From NCBI RefSeq assembly GCF_900115205.1, contig NZ_FOYQ01000001.1, positions 833,240-897,239 on the forward strand: a stretch of DNA of 64,000 nt, read 5' to 3'. The position numbers and the translations under genes are program-made. The DNA is from Robiginitalea myxolifaciens (lineage in GTDB: Bacteria > Bacteroidota > Bacteroidia > Flavobacteriales > Flavobacteriaceae). Under the pieces are notes generated by a model, which saw nothing but the letters and a program-made list of their open reading frames with translations, was not told where the DNA came from and ran no database searches. This document shows, in pieces, positions 8,715 to 18,122 of this stretch. Within the stretch, counting starts at the first letter, position 1, and every line of letters begins with the position of its first letter.

Positions 8715-9120
8715 AGATACCGAGTGGAGATTTTAAAGAAGGAGTAGTACTCATTTTTAACTTTTATATCCATTCATATATTCCCAGGCAGCTGCGGAAG
8801 TCGCACAAAAATTTCACTCCAATCCTTCCCGTTCGAACACGCTTCGCCGGTCCGACCATGAAGTCTTTCCGTTCCAGTTTTGCCCGACCCCCTCGGCCAG
8901 CGCAAAAGCACAAGCGGCTGAAAAAGCCGCTTGAACTTTTTTCCCCCTACCCACAAAAAACCAAGGCAAGACTATACCCTTTTCCAAGATTATCAACTTC
9001 CATATGAGACCATTTAAAAGTTAATGCTGTACCCATTTGAACTCAAATGGTTTGATATGATTTTATGATATAAATATTTGATTATTAAATAGTTATAATC
9101 AAAATCAATCACTTATATTT
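8715..9120. other. Gene-free stretch with a GC-rich island and a hairpin
   Basis: No convincing gene was found between the hypothetical gene and mobC; a 105-codon plus-strand frame at 8690-9007 is proline- and arginine-rich and looks like a chance frame. Bases 8780-8960 are clearly GC-rich, while the flanks and 9000-9120 are AT-rich. A perfect 9-bp-arm hairpin (CAAGCGGCT, loop GAAA, AGCCGCTTG) lies at 8911-8932, followed at a short distance by Ts. Relative to mobC this is the left part of a likely oriT region. Confidence 0.5.
8911..8942 (+). terminator. Strong hairpin, possible terminator
   Basis: The arms CAAGCGGCT and AGCCGCTTG pair perfectly around a GAAA tetraloop. A T run begins 4 bases after the stem (GAACTTTTTT). 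The offset makes it an imperfect intrinsic terminator, and no plus-strand gene ends just before it. It could instead belong to the transfer origin. Confidence 0.45.
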
Positions 9121-9183
9121 ATCCGTGGAACGGATAGCGAGCTATATTCTAAGTTACTTAGAATTGTCTACTTCTGGCGAAGT
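9121..9183 (+). promoter_or_regulatory. Probable oriT or relaxosome binding region upstream of mobC
   Basis: Three inverted repeats lie in a row within 63 bp: ATCCGT-GGA-ACGGAT at 9121-9135 (perfect), ATTCTAAG-TTA-CTTAGAAT at 9146-9164 (perfect) and ACTTC-TGGC-GAAGT at 9170-9183 (perfect). They end 24 bp before the mobC start codon. Transfer origins of mobilizable elements commonly lie next to the mob genes and consist of such repeats with the nick site to one side. An alternative is an operator array controlling mobCA. Confidence 0.6.
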
Positions 9184-9207
9184 GTTTGCCCTGAAAAATC
9201 AGCAAAA

Positions 9208-9594
9208 ATGGAACAACGGAAAAGAGGCCGAAAACGGTTGGGGAAAAAGAAGCGGTACCATAACGTAATGCTCCGTTTCAACGATTCGGAATACGCAAAA
9301 TTGAAGGTACTATGCGAATCGTTTGCTCTGGATATTTCAAAACGGGGAACAATAAGCCCCCTGTTAAGAAGGTTGGTACTTAACCAAAAAGCCGATGAAA
9401 AAGACAGGCTTCCCGATACCTCAAACCTGGCATACCAAATCAATAAAATTGGCAACAACATCAACCAACTGGTCAAGCTGGCACACCATAAGAATTTGAA
9501 AAACCCGAACACGGGCCTGCAAGATGAAATACAGAGGACGAACGGACTGTTGCTGGAACTCGTGGAAATTATAAATGAGGAAAAAACAGGATGA
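9208..9594 (+). CDS. mobC: MobC-like relaxosome accessory protein
   Basis: A 128-residue basic protein resembling MobC of Bacteroidota mobilizable elements. The N-terminus is highly basic (RKRGRKRLGKKKRYHNVMLR) and followed by a ribbon-helix-helix-like segment (FNDSEYAKLKVLCES). The family motif INKIGNNINQLVKLAHHKN lies at about residues 76-94. Such proteins bind oriT and help the relaxase nick it. Its stop overlaps the relaxase start codon in ATGA, so the two are translationally coupled. Three inverted repeats upstream are the likely target. Confidence 0.88.
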   Translation: MEQRKRGRKRLGKKKRYHNVMLRFNDSEYAKLKVLCESFALDISKRGTISPLLRRLVLNQKADEKDRLPDTSNLAYQINKIGNNINQLVKLAHHKNLKNPNTGLQDEIQRTNGLLLELVEIINEEKTG

Positions 9595-11897
9595 TTGGAA
9601 ACATCATTTATGGCGAGACCTGTCAGGGAACGTTGAACTATGTTCTCGGCAAGGGAGGTATGCGAATACTCGGTTATGGAAACACATTTTCCCAAGACAT
9701 CACGCCAAAGTTTTTCGGGAGCGTACTGCATTTTCAGGGACAGCGCAACGCCACCAAGAACCGATATGCCCATATCAGTCTGAACCTTCCCCATGGGGAA
9801 CATCTTGACGACGCGACCTTCTTCAAAATATCGAAGGAATACATGGACAGCATGGGGTATGGGGAACAGCCCTACGTCGTAGTCAGGCATACGGATACCA
9901 AGCACGAGCATGTACATATCGTGACCACCAACGTAAAGGAAGACGGAAAGGTGCTCAGCATCTTCAACAGCTATCGCAGGAACATTGCGGCACACCAGGC
10001 CCTCGAAAGAAAGTACGGCCTATCGCCATCCCCAAGCACCAAACAGGAAAGGGAACTTCCGCTTTACCGATTACCGGAGCTGAAATTAGATGTGGACAAC
10101 ACCCAAGGAACGAGGTTCTACATTCAGGACGTTTTGAACACTATCCTCCAAAAATATAAGGTGCGAAGCTTCGAAGAATTGGCGAGACTCGTCAGGCCCT
10201 ATCATATCGAAATAAAGCAGACCAAGAGCAAATCCGGTCGGATTGGAGTGGCCTATGGTCTAAACAACCAACAGGGCTATCGTACTAGGTTCATCAACGG
10301 CTCCAAGGTACACCGACAATTGAGCGGCCCGAAACTGCAAAAGATGTTCGATATCCATTCAAGGTCAAAGCAGCTGCCAATGCATCGGAAACGCTTGCTC
10401 AAACAGATAGAGACCACCTATAATCTTTTCAAGACTATCAAGCCGCACGATCTGGAAGAAGTGCTCAGGAAATACCAGAACATCGATATAAAACTTGATA
10501 CGAAAGGCGATACCATCGAGGGATATACCATTTTTGACAAATCTCGGTATGTTTTCAGGGAAAGGGAACTCAGCAAGGACATCCGCATGCTGAATCGTAT
10601 GGACATTTTCGGGAATGATGATGTACCAACGACAATCGACATCGAGAACAAACAGTTTAAACTGGAAGTCCATAAATTGCTAAAGGAAGCCTTTCGCACC
10701 TCCTATATAAAATCCCAAAAGCAGGAAGGACTGTATTCAGATTACATTGCCAGAATCAATCCCAAAAAAGTTTCCACACATTTATTGGAATCTAAAAGCT
10801 TTTTGTTCCTGCACCGATACGTTCCAAAAGACCAAAAGGAATATCTCAAAAGGGTCTTTGCCAATGCCTATCCGAAGGTCAGGGATGAACTGTACATACG
10901 AGAAACAAAAAAAGAGGAAGAAACCTTAAAGAACAAGTTCAGGCTCATAGGCAAGGTATTGGAAAAGCAAGTCTTCAATGTGGGCACAAAAGGGGGAAGT
11001 GTCAGGCACCTTTTCCAGTCGTTGGGGGTTCGCTACCACGACAATGAAATTTTGTTTGCAGATTCCAATAAGCATAGCCTGCCCGCTCATATAGGAAAGC
11101 TCGACTTTCCCAATAGCATGGAAGATTACGTTTCCAAGGCCTCTGTGCGCGAGAACCATCTGGTGTTAGAGATGCTCACAGAAGAGAATCTAGAAAACCG
11201 TAAAAAGCCAACTGCGACCGCCATTTTCCTGCCGATGGTATTTCCACGGCTCTTCGAGCGTATGAACAACAATCATAAGCAGCAATTTGATACCATTGCC
11301 TTGGAAGCCTATGTGAAATACGCCGAGCGAGTACATGCGCCATTTGAAAAATCCCCAAAGGACTATGTCGCTTTTTTCAACGCCAAGGGGTTCTATTTTG
11401 AAAAGGGAGAAAAGGGATTCAGGGTCAAATCGATTTACACAAACCATAGTGCTAGCTACACTCTATCGAAAAGGACGGGCCGTTATCTGGATTCCATTCC
11501 CAATTTGGCTTTAGTATTACAAGAACAGGATAAGGTCATGAATGGTTTGGTAGAAGATGGTAGGGACAATCTCAAAAACTTATGGGCAGGCTATTTGACT
11601 GAAAAGGGACTGTACAATAGTGTCGCCTATATGTTCACCAAAGAGAACATCGATCCAAACTTGCACAAAGAAATAGTTCAGCACCATTTGGAAAACGGAC
11701 TTCAAAAAGCGATACGGGAGGCCATCACCAAAAAATCCACGATAGAACACAATCGTGTTCTCAGAAAAAGTGCTGCTACCTTAAGTTCCTTGTTGGACAA
11801 CAGAGATGAGAACATAGAGGAAGCCTATAATGGGTTCAAGGATGAGCTGACCGATTGGAAGAAGCGCAAGAAAAGAGGCAGGGGGCTTTCATTTTAA
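9591..11897 (+). CDS. mobA: Relaxase/mobilization nuclease (MobA type)
   Basis: A 768-residue DNA relaxase that would nick oriT and lead the strand during conjugative mobilization. The N-terminal domain (about residues 1-160) is of the Relaxase (PF03432) family. Its metal-binding motif HTDTKHEHVHIV starts at His100 (His100, His105, His107, His109), and Tyr7 and Tyr17 are candidates for the nicking tyrosine. Residues beyond about 200 form a long charged region without a recognised helicase or primase signature. It starts in the mobC stop codon. No coupling protein or VirB genes are present, so transfer needs a helper conjugative element. Confidence 0.9.
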   Translation: MIGNIIYGETCQGTLNYVLGKGGMRILGYGNTFSQDITPKFFGSVLHFQGQRNATKNRYAHISLNLPHGEHLDDATFFKISKEYMDSMGYGEQPYVVVRHTDTKHEHVHIVTTNVKEDGKVLSIFNSYRRNIAAHQALERKYGLSPSPSTKQERELPLYRLPELKLDVDNTQGTRFYIQDVLNTILQKYKVRSFEELARLVRPYHIEIKQTKSKSGRIGVAYGLNNQQGYRTRFINGSKVHRQLSGPKLQKMFDIHSRSKQLPMHRKRLLKQIETTYNLFKTIKPHDLEEVLRKYQNIDIKLDTKGDTIEGYTIFDKSRYVFRERELSKDIRMLNRMDIFGNDDVPTTIDIENKQFKLEVHKLLKEAFRTSYIKSQKQEGLYSDYIARINPKKVSTHLLESKSFLFLHRYVPKDQKEYLKRVFANAYPKVRDELYIRETKKEEETLKNKFRLIGKVLEKQVFNVGTKGGSVRHLFQSLGVRYHDNEILFADSNKHSLPAHIGKLDFPNSMEDYVSKASVRENHLVLEMLTEENLENRKKPTATAIFLPMVFPRLFERMNNNHKQQFDTIALEAYVKYAERVHAPFEKSPKDYVAFFNAKGFYFEKGEKGFRVKSIYTNHSASYTLSKRTGRYLDSIPNLALVLQEQDKVMNGLVEDGRDNLKNLWAGYLTEKGLYNSVAYMFTKENIDPNLHKEIVQHHLENGLQKAIREAITKKSTIEHNRVLRKSAATLSSLLDNRDENIEEAYNGFKDELTDWKKRKKRGRGLSF

Positions 11898-12026
11898 AAA
11901 CCTGATTTCTAATTCAATGCCGAAAAAGTCTGGTTTTCCAAATAACGTCCTTTCATAACCCCGCTTCTAAATCATTAGCGTAAACTAAACATTTCTTAAA
12001 GTCACTATACGAATGTTAAATATTTG

Positions 12027-12034
12027 TAGTTTTG
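12027..12034 (+). promoter_or_regulatory. -7 element of the copper operon
   Basis: TAGTTTTG matches TAnnTTTG and lies 7 bp before the ATG of the first gene at 12042, implying a very short leader. No convincing -33 element is seen at the usual distance. No copper-regulator gene (CueR, CopY or CsoR type) is present in the operon. Confidence 0.5.
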
Positions 12035-12041
12035 TATTTAG

Positions 12042-12470
12042 ATGAGAGAAGTCTTTCAGAAAATAACATCCCTTTCAATGGCACTTTTAGTGCTGTTTTC
12101 CACGATGTCCTTTTCAGTGGAAATGCACTATTGTGGAGACCATTTGGTAGATTTTAGCTTCATACAAAAAGTGGATACGTGTATGATGAAAGCTGAGAAA
12201 GCCAAACCTCAAAGCCAGTGTTCCATGCCGGATATGGACATGGAAATGGACTGTTGTTCGGATGTCGAGGTTGTTTTCGAAGGGCAAGACGATTTAAAAT
12301 TGTCCTTTGACCAGCTTTCATTTGATCAACAAATTTTCCTCACCTCTTTCGTTTATTCTTATGTCAACCTTTTTGAAGGATTTGACGAGAATATAGTTCC
12401 CTTTAAGGACTATGCACCACCTCCCCTGATACGGGATGTACAGGTACTACACCAGACCTTTTTAATTTGA
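12042..12470 (+). CDS. HYC_CC_PP family protein
   Basis: A 142-residue exported protein whose three motifs give the family its name: HYC at about residues 29-31, a CC pair near residue 71 and PPP near residue 127. An N-terminal hydrophobic stretch (MALLVLFSTMSFS) looks like a signal peptide. A Met-, Cys- and Asp-rich middle (CSMPDMDMEMDCCSD) resembles a soft-metal-binding segment. The family is widespread in Bacteroidota near RND metal-efflux genes; its exact role is unknown, and periplasmic copper or silver binding is the natural inference. It is first in the copper operon, 117 bp before cusA, with a small hairpin at 12484-12502 in the gap. Confidence 0.82.
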   Translation: MREVFQKITSLSMALLVLFSTMSFSVEMHYCGDHLVDFSFIQKVDTCMMKAEKAKPQSQCSMPDMDMEMDCCSDVEVVFEGQDDLKLSFDQLSFDQQIFLTSFVYSYVNLFEGFDENIVPFKDYAPPPLIRDVQVLHQTFLI

Positions 12471-12587
12471 TTTTTAGTCAGTAGCCTACTCTTTTTGTAG
12501 GCAAGAAGCCCAATGAAACTCCTTCATCTGGGCAAAACGTGTTGTCTATCACGCACGTCATGCATTACTGTCTAATTATCAAATCAT

Positions 12588-15500
12588 ATGCTGAACAAAG
12601 CAATAAAATTCCTGATTGAAAATAAGTTGGTAGCCTTATTGCTATTGGCACTCTTTGTGGGCTGGGGCATCGTCCATGCACCTTTTAAATGGGATATAGG
12701 ATTTTTACCTAATAATCCCGTCGCAGTGGATGCCATTCCCGATATAGGGGAAAACCAACAGATTGTCTTCACCAAGTGGGACGGTCGGTCGCCACAGGAC
12801 ATCGAAGACCAGATTACCTATCCGCTTACTACATCCTTGCTGGGGATACCAGGGGTTAAAACCATTCGTAGTTCCTCGATGTTCGGATTTTCCAGCATCT
12901 ACATCATTTTTGAGGAGGATATCGAATTCTACTGGTCACGAAGCCGAATACTCGAAAAATTGAATTCCCTTCCAGCGGGGTTGCTGCCTGATGGGGTAAA
13001 TCCTTCCCTTGGCCCTGATGCTACAGGCCTTGGGCAGATTTTTTGGTACACCTTGGAGGGTCGCGATAAAGAGGGTGATGTCACAGGTGGTTGGGACTTG
13101 CACGAACTTCGAAGCATACAGGATTATTATGTGAAATATGCCCTTTCTACGGCAAGCGGGGTCTCTGAAGTAGCTTCCATTGGTGGTTATGTTCAGGAAT
13201 ACCAGATTGACGTAAACCCTGAACTGATGCGTCAATACAATATTCATTTGAGTGATGTGGTAAAGGCCGTCAAGCAATCCAATCAGGACATTGGCGCGCA
13301 GACCTTGGAAATCAATCAAGCAGAATATCTAGTACGTGGATTGGGCTATGTGAAGTCTATCGCTGACATCGAAAATGCAGTAGTGGATGCCGAAAACTAC
13401 ACCTCAATTCGAATAAAGGATGTGGCACAAGTGAACTTAGGGCCTGCCACCCGCAGGGGGTTATTGGACAAGGAAGGTGCCGAAGTGGTCGGTGGTGTTG
13501 TGGTCGCCCGATATGGAGCCAATCCTTTGGAAGTCATCAATAATGTCAAGGACCAGATCACAGAACTTTCATCAGGTTTGCCCACAAAAGAACTGGCAGA
13601 CGGACGAACCTCCCAAGTGACCATCGTCCCGTTTTATGACCGTACCGAACTCATCCAAGAGACTTTGGGAACACTCAATGAAGCACTGACCTTGGAAATC
13701 CTGATTACGGTGTTGGTCATCATCGTTATGGTGTTCAACCTAAGGGCCTCCATCCTGATTTCAGGATTGCTTCCCGTGGCCGTTTTGATGGTCTTTATCT
13801 CCATGAAAATGTTCGGGGTAGATGCAAATATCGTGGCCTTATCAGGTATCGCCATTGCCATTGGAACCATGGTGGATGTGGGGGTCATCCTTTCCGAAAA
13901 TATTATCCGACACATTGACGAGAACGATGGAAGACCTGAAAAGGAACAATTGCCCATCAATAGTGTGGTCTACAATGCCACGGCAGAAGTTTCAGGAGCC
14001 ATTCTAACGGCCGTACTGACCACTATCATCAGTTTTATTCCTGTATTTACCATGGTAGGAGCCGAGGGAAAATTGTTTCGCCCTTTGGCCTTTACCAAAA
14101 CCATGGCCCTTACTGCATCAATTATCGTAGCACTTTTCCTGATACCACCTTTTGCCGCTTATTTTTTCAAAAAGCAAAAACTAAAAACCTTTTCCAGATA
14201 TATCATCCATGGGACACTCATAATTCTGGGCTTTACGGCAGTGTTCTTTGGCTATTGGCTCGGATTGGTGTTGGTAGCCTTTGGGAGTATGGCACTATTG
14301 GCATTGAGGGATATACTTACCCAAAAACAATACAATCTGGGAACTATCCTGGTATCAGCAGTCGCAATTGTCTTTCTGTTGGCGGTGTATTGGAGGCCTT
14401 TGGGATTTGACCGGAGCGTTTTGATGAACCTGATTTTTGTGGGCATCATCAGCTTCGGACTTTTGGGAACGTTTTGGGTCTTTAGAATGTACTATACGCA
14501 AATATTGCGATGGGCTTTACGAAATAAATTCCTTTTTCTTTCAATTCCTACTATCATCGTGGTGTGCGGAATACTTATCATGCGAAATACGGGGAAGGAA
14601 TTTATGCCCTCGCTCAACGAAGGCTCGTTCCTTTTGATGCCCACCTCTTTGCCACATGCTGGAGTAGAAGAGAACAAACGTGTTTTGCGGCAATTGGATA
14701 TGGCGGTGGCCAGCATTCCCGAAATTGAGACCGTTGTCGGAAAGGCAGGTCGCACGGAATCCGCTTTAGATCCAGCACCACTCTCCATGTACGAGAATGT
14801 GATTCAATATCGTTCCGAGTACGAACATAATGAAGAAGGGGAGCCACAACGCTTTAAAGTGAACGAGGATGGTTTTTTTGAGCTAAAGAATGGAAAAGTG
14901 GTGGCCAATCCCAATCTTGAGATTAAAGGAGAAGCCGATTATTCAAAAAGACAAGTGGCAAATCCCTATCGCATAGAAAGAGACCAGTTGATTCCCGATA
15001 ATGACGGAGAATATTTCCGTAACTGGCGACCTGAAATACAATCCCCCGATGACATTTGGAATGAAATTGTTAAGGTGACCAAATTGCCCGGGGTAACATC
15101 CGCACCAAAACTACAGCCCATCGAGACCCGTTTGGTCATGCTACAGACGGGGATGCGCGCACCTATGGGCATTAAGGTAAAAGGTCAGGATTTAAGGGAG
15201 ATAGAGGCGTTTGGACTCCAGTTGGAAGGCATTTTGAAAACTGCAGAAGGTGTCAAGGAACAGGCGGTTTTTGCGGACCGAATTGTTGGAAAACCCTATT
15301 TGCTTATTGACATTGACCGCGAGCGACTGGCACGCTACGGCGTCACTATTGAGGACGTCCAAAAAATACTGTCGATTGCAGTTGGCGGCATGCCATTGAC
15401 CCAGACCGTGGAAGGTAGGGAGCGATATGCCGTTCGAGTACGTTATCCAAGGGAGCTGAGGGCCAACCCTGACGATTTGAAGAATATTTATGTGCCAGTT

Positions 15501-16340
15501 TCCAAGGGAAGTCCGGTGCCACTTAGCGAATTGGTAAAGATTCGCTATGAACAAGGACCACAAGTCATCAAGAGCGAGGATACTTTTTTGGTGGGATACG
15601 TGCTGTTCGACAAGTTGGATGGTTTTGCGGAAGTGGATGTGGTAGAGAATGCACAAGCAGCTATTCAGGCCAAAATTGATAGTGGTGAACTGATTGTTCC
15701 CAAAGGAATCAACTTTGCCTTTACAGGAACCTATGAAAATCAGCTACGGGCCGAGAAGACCTTGTCTGTGGTTGTACCATTGGCACTCGTTATCATCTTC
15801 TTGATTCTGTACTTCCAGTTTAGAAGTGTGGCCACTTCCTTAATGGTCTTTACCGGAATAGCAGTTGCCTTTGCGGGTGGCTTTATCATGATTTGGTTGT
15901 ACGGACAGGAATGGTTCTTCAATTTTCATTTGTTCGGGGAAAATTGGCGCGACCTCTTTCAGATGCACACGATTAACCTAAGTGTGGCCGTCTGGGTAGG
16001 GTTTATAGCCCTTTTTGGTATCGCCACGGATGATGGTGTGGTGATGGCGACCTACCTCACCCAAACTTTTGATAGGAACAAACCTGATGATGTAAAAGGA
16101 GTTCGCGATTCCGTGGTCGAAGCAGGTGAAAAGCGCATCCGCCCCTGTTTGATGACCACCGCGACCACCATACTGGCCTTGCTTCCTATTTTGACCTCAA
16201 CGGGACGGGGAAGCGATATCATGATTCCCATGGCCATACCATCGTTCGGGGGAATGCTCATTGCGCTGATTACACTCTTCGTGGTACCCGTGCTGTTTGG
16301 ATGGCGAAAAGAAGTTCAACTTAAAAAGCTTAGCAGATGA
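12588..16340 (+). CDS. cusA: CusA/CzcA family heavy-metal RND efflux pump
   Basis: A 1250-residue inner-membrane RND transporter that exports monovalent copper or silver across the outer membrane with CusB and the TolC-like channel, driven by protons. The first transmembrane helix follows NKLVALLLLALFVGW. Two large periplasmic loops and two six-helix blocks are evident. The heavy-metal-type signature IAIGTMVDVGVILSENI lies near residues 422-438, and its second-half equivalent FGIATDDGVVMATYL is near residue 1145. At 1250 residues it is longer than E. coli CusA (1047) because of an extended second transmembrane block and a longer second periplasmic loop. The substrate is inferred from the copper genes around it. 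The stop overlaps the next start codon (ATGA). Confidence 0.93.
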   Translation: MLNKAIKFLIENKLVALLLLALFVGWGIVHAPFKWDIGFLPNNPVAVDAIPDIGENQQIVFTKWDGRSPQDIEDQITYPLTTSLLGIPGVKTIRSSSMFGFSSIYIIFEEDIEFYWSRSRILEKLNSLPAGLLPDGVNPSLGPDATGLGQIFWYTLEGRDKEGDVTGGWDLHELRSIQDYYVKYALSTASGVSEVASIGGYVQEYQIDVNPELMRQYNIHLSDVVKAVKQSNQDIGAQTLEINQAEYLVRGLGYVKSIADIENAVVDAENYTSIRIKDVAQVNLGPATRRGLLDKEGAEVVGGVVVARYGANPLEVINNVKDQITELSSGLPTKELADGRTSQVTIVPFYDRTELIQETLGTLNEALTLEILITVLVIIVMVFNLRASILISGLLPVAVLMVFISMKMFGVDANIVALSGIAIAIGTMVDVGVILSENIIRHIDENDGRPEKEQLPINSVVYNATAEVSGAILTAVLTTIISFIPVFTMVGAEGKLFRPLAFTKTMALTASIIVALFLIPPFAAYFFKKQKLKTFSRYIIHGTLIILGFTAVFFGYWLGLVLVAFGSMALLALRDILTQKQYNLGTILVSAVAIVFLLAVYWRPLGFDRSVLMNLIFVGIISFGLLGTFWVFRMYYTQILRWALRNKFLFLSIPTIIVVCGILIMRNTGKEFMPSLNEGSFLLMPTSLPHAGVEENKRVLRQLDMAVASIPEIETVVGKAGRTESALDPAPLSMYENVIQYRSEYEHNEEGEPQRFKVNEDGFFELKNGKVVANPNLEIKGEADYSKRQVANPYRIERDQLIPDNDGEYFRNWRPEIQSPDDIWNEIVKVTKLPGVTSAPKLQPIETRLVMLQTGMRAPMGIKVKGQDLREIEAFGLQLEGILKTAEGVKEQAVFADRIVGKPYLLIDIDRERLARYGVTIEDVQKILSIAVGGMPLTQTVEGRERYAVRVRYPRELRANPDDLKNIYVPVSKGSPVPLSELVKIRYEQGPQVIKSEDTFLVGYVLFDKLDGFAEVDVVENAQAAIQAKIDSGELIVPKGINFAFTGTYENQLRAEKTLSVVVPLALVIIFLILYFQFRSVATSLMVFTGIAVAFAGGFIMIWLYGQEWFFNFHLFGENWRDLFQMHTINLSVAVWVGFIALFGIATDDGVVMATYLTQTFDRNKPDDVKGVRDSVVEAGEKRIRPCLMTTATTILALLPILTSTGRGSDIMIPMAIPSFGGMLIALITLFVVPVLFGWRKEVQLKKLSR

Positions 16341-17557
16341 AAACGAACAACATAATTATCATCATCGGTCTTTTGTTTGTTTCCGCTTTTGGGACTGCAC
16401 AACAATTACAGTCTTTTATCGAGGAGGCTCAAAGAAACAATCCAAATATCCAGGCATACGAGCTGCGCTACAACATTGCCAAAGAAAAGGTGAATGAAGC
16501 CAATTGGATTCCCAATACCGAATTCGGAGCGGGCTATTTTATGAGCGAGCCTGAAACCAGAACGGGTGCCCAAAAAGCACGGTTTTCGGCAAGGCAGATG
16601 TTGCCGTGGTTCGGAACGGTTTCCACACGTGAAAAATATGCCGCTACCATGGCAGAGACCGATTATGTGGACTATCTGGTGGCCAAACGAAAATTGGCAT
16701 TGTCCGTGGCACAATCCTATTATATACTGTATGGCTTACAGGCAAAGCAGAGGGTTTTGGATGAGAATGTCCAATTGCTAAAGACCTATGAAGAACTGGC
16801 ACTGACTTCCGTTGAAGTGGGTAAGGCCAGTGCCGTTGACGTATTGCGATTACAGATACGCCAAAATGAGCTACAACAGCAAAAGGAAATCTTGCAAGAA
16901 CAGTTTACAGCAGAGCAAGCCAATTTTAATGCATTGTTGAATCGGAATCCTAGTTTGGCGATCGAGGTGGTAGAAGAAATGGTTATTCCCGAAAATGACC
17001 CTATTACTTCCGACAGCATTCAGTTGAATCCCGAACTGCTGCGCTTTGATAAAATGTACGAGTCCGTTGCCCAAGCCGAATTACTGAACCAAAAAGAAAG
17101 GGGACCTATGTTCGGAGTCGGTCTGGATTTTATTCCGGTTGAGGAAAGGCCAGATATGACCTTTAGCGATAACGGAAAAGATATAGTGATGCCCATGGTA
17201 TCCCTATCCATTCCCATTTTCAACAAGCAGTATGGTTCCAGAACCAAACAAAATGAACTCCGCAAGCAGGAAATCAATTTCCAGAAACAGGAAAGATCGA
17301 ACGTATTGGAAACTGCTTTTGCAAGAGCGGTAGCTCAGCGCAATGAAGCCCGTATCGCATTCGATACCCAGACCAAAAATATAAAACAGGCAAAAGATGC
17401 GGAGCAAATCCTGTTGAAGAACTATGAAACGGGCACCATAGATTTCAATGACGTGCTGGACATTCAAGAACTGCAATTAAAATTTCAACTCAATCAAATT
17501 CAATCCGTGCAACTGTACTATGTGCAGTCGGCACTTATAAATTATTTAATAAACTAA
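16337..17557 (+). CDS. cusC: TolC-family outer-membrane efflux protein (CusC-like)
   Basis: A 406-residue outer-membrane channel of the TolC family. A signal peptide ends near AFGTAQQ (about residue 22). Two outer-membrane-efflux repeats follow, rich in long heptad helices such as ENVQLLKTYEELALTSVEVGKASAVD, here naming only its first and last residues around 145-170. The Cus/Czc-type features include QILLKNYETGTIDFNDVLD near the C-terminus. It overlaps cusA by 4 bp and is the third component of the tripartite pump with CusA and CusB, whose gene is five genes downstream in the same operon. Confidence 0.9.
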   Translation: MKTNNIIIIIGLLFVSAFGTAQQLQSFIEEAQRNNPNIQAYELRYNIAKEKVNEANWIPNTEFGAGYFMSEPETRTGAQKARFSARQMLPWFGTVSTREKYAATMAETDYVDYLVAKRKLALSVAQSYYILYGLQAKQRVLDENVQLLKTYEELALTSVEVGKASAVDVLRLQIRQNELQQQKEILQEQFTAEQANFNALLNRNPSLAIEVVEEMVIPENDPITSDSIQLNPELLRFDKMYESVAQAELLNQKERGPMFGVGLDFIPVEERPDMTFSDNGKDIVMPMVSLSIPIFNKQYGSRTKQNELRKQEINFQKQERSNVLETAFARAVAQRNEARIAFDTQTKNIKQAKDAEQILLKNYETGTIDFNDVLDIQELQLKFQLNQIQSVQLYYVQSALINYLIN

Positions 17558-17568
17558 AAATCGTAACA

Positions 17569-18114
17569 ATGAACACAAAATTTAAAATAATAATAGTAGC
17601 AATGGCATTGACTATAACGGCTAGCTGCAAAGAGAACAAGAACCGTCAGGATGCCAAAATGAACACTCCTGAAGAAGTGGTGCAACAGAAAGAACAGAGT
17701 CCAGATATAGCGGATGCCTCTTTTGTGGACGGCATGACCGGAAAGGCATGGCACAATTACCTACAGGTTCGTACCGCCTTGGTGAACAGCGATGCCAAAG
17801 GGGTGCAAACAGCTGCGGGCAATCTTGCTGAAAGCTTTGGAGAAGAGCGGGCACAATTAAAATCCTTGGCTATGGAGCTATCGGAAGCTGATGATATTGA
17901 GAAGCAGCGAAAACTATTTTCCGACTTTGGAAAGGAGGTCGAGCCTTTGTTCAAGGAGGGTCTGGGTGAAGGAACCATTTACAAACAATTTTGCCCTATG
18001 GCTTTTAACAACACTGGAGGCCATTGGTTGAGTGATGTGGATGAAATCCGCAATCCCTATTTCGGGGTCAAAATGTTGAAGTGTGGAAAAGTAACGGAAA
18101 CAATCTCTAAATAA
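17569..18114 (+). CDS. DUF3347 lipoprotein
   Basis: A 181-residue lipoprotein. The signal peptide ends in a lipobox with Cys20 (LTITASC). The DUF3347 domain occupies most of the rest: a helical part (about residues 55-135) and the family's C-terminal motif with KQFCPMAF, GGHWLS and a final LKCGKV. The paired cysteines and methionine suggest copper binding in the periplasm. A related DUF3347 domain is fused to the C-terminus of the CusB protein encoded downstream, so the same module occurs both free and fused in this operon. It starts 11 bp after the TolC-like gene. Confidence 0.88.
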   Translation: MNTKFKIIIVAMALTITASCKENKNRQDAKMNTPEEVVQQKEQSPDIADASFVDGMTGKAWHNYLQVRTALVNSDAKGVQTAAGNLAESFGEERAQLKSLAMELSEADDIEKQRKLFSDFGKEVEPLFKEGLGEGTIYKQFCPMAFNNTGGHWLSDVDEIRNPYFGVKMLKCGKVTETISK

Positions 18115-18122
18115 GAATCGCT

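Noticed and set aside
8690-9007. 105-codon plus-strand frame in the mob intergenic region
   Set aside because: Pro/Arg-rich composition, no start context, overlaps a hairpin and antisense of another gene's 5' end; no support for coding.
9000-9120. CRISPR array or phage attachment site
   Set aside because: No regularly spaced direct repeats were found here or anywhere in the window; only AT-rich sequence and isolated palindromes are present.
9168-9995. 275-codon minus-strand frame over mobC and relaxase
   Set aside because: Antisense to two coupled mobilization genes with clear motifs.
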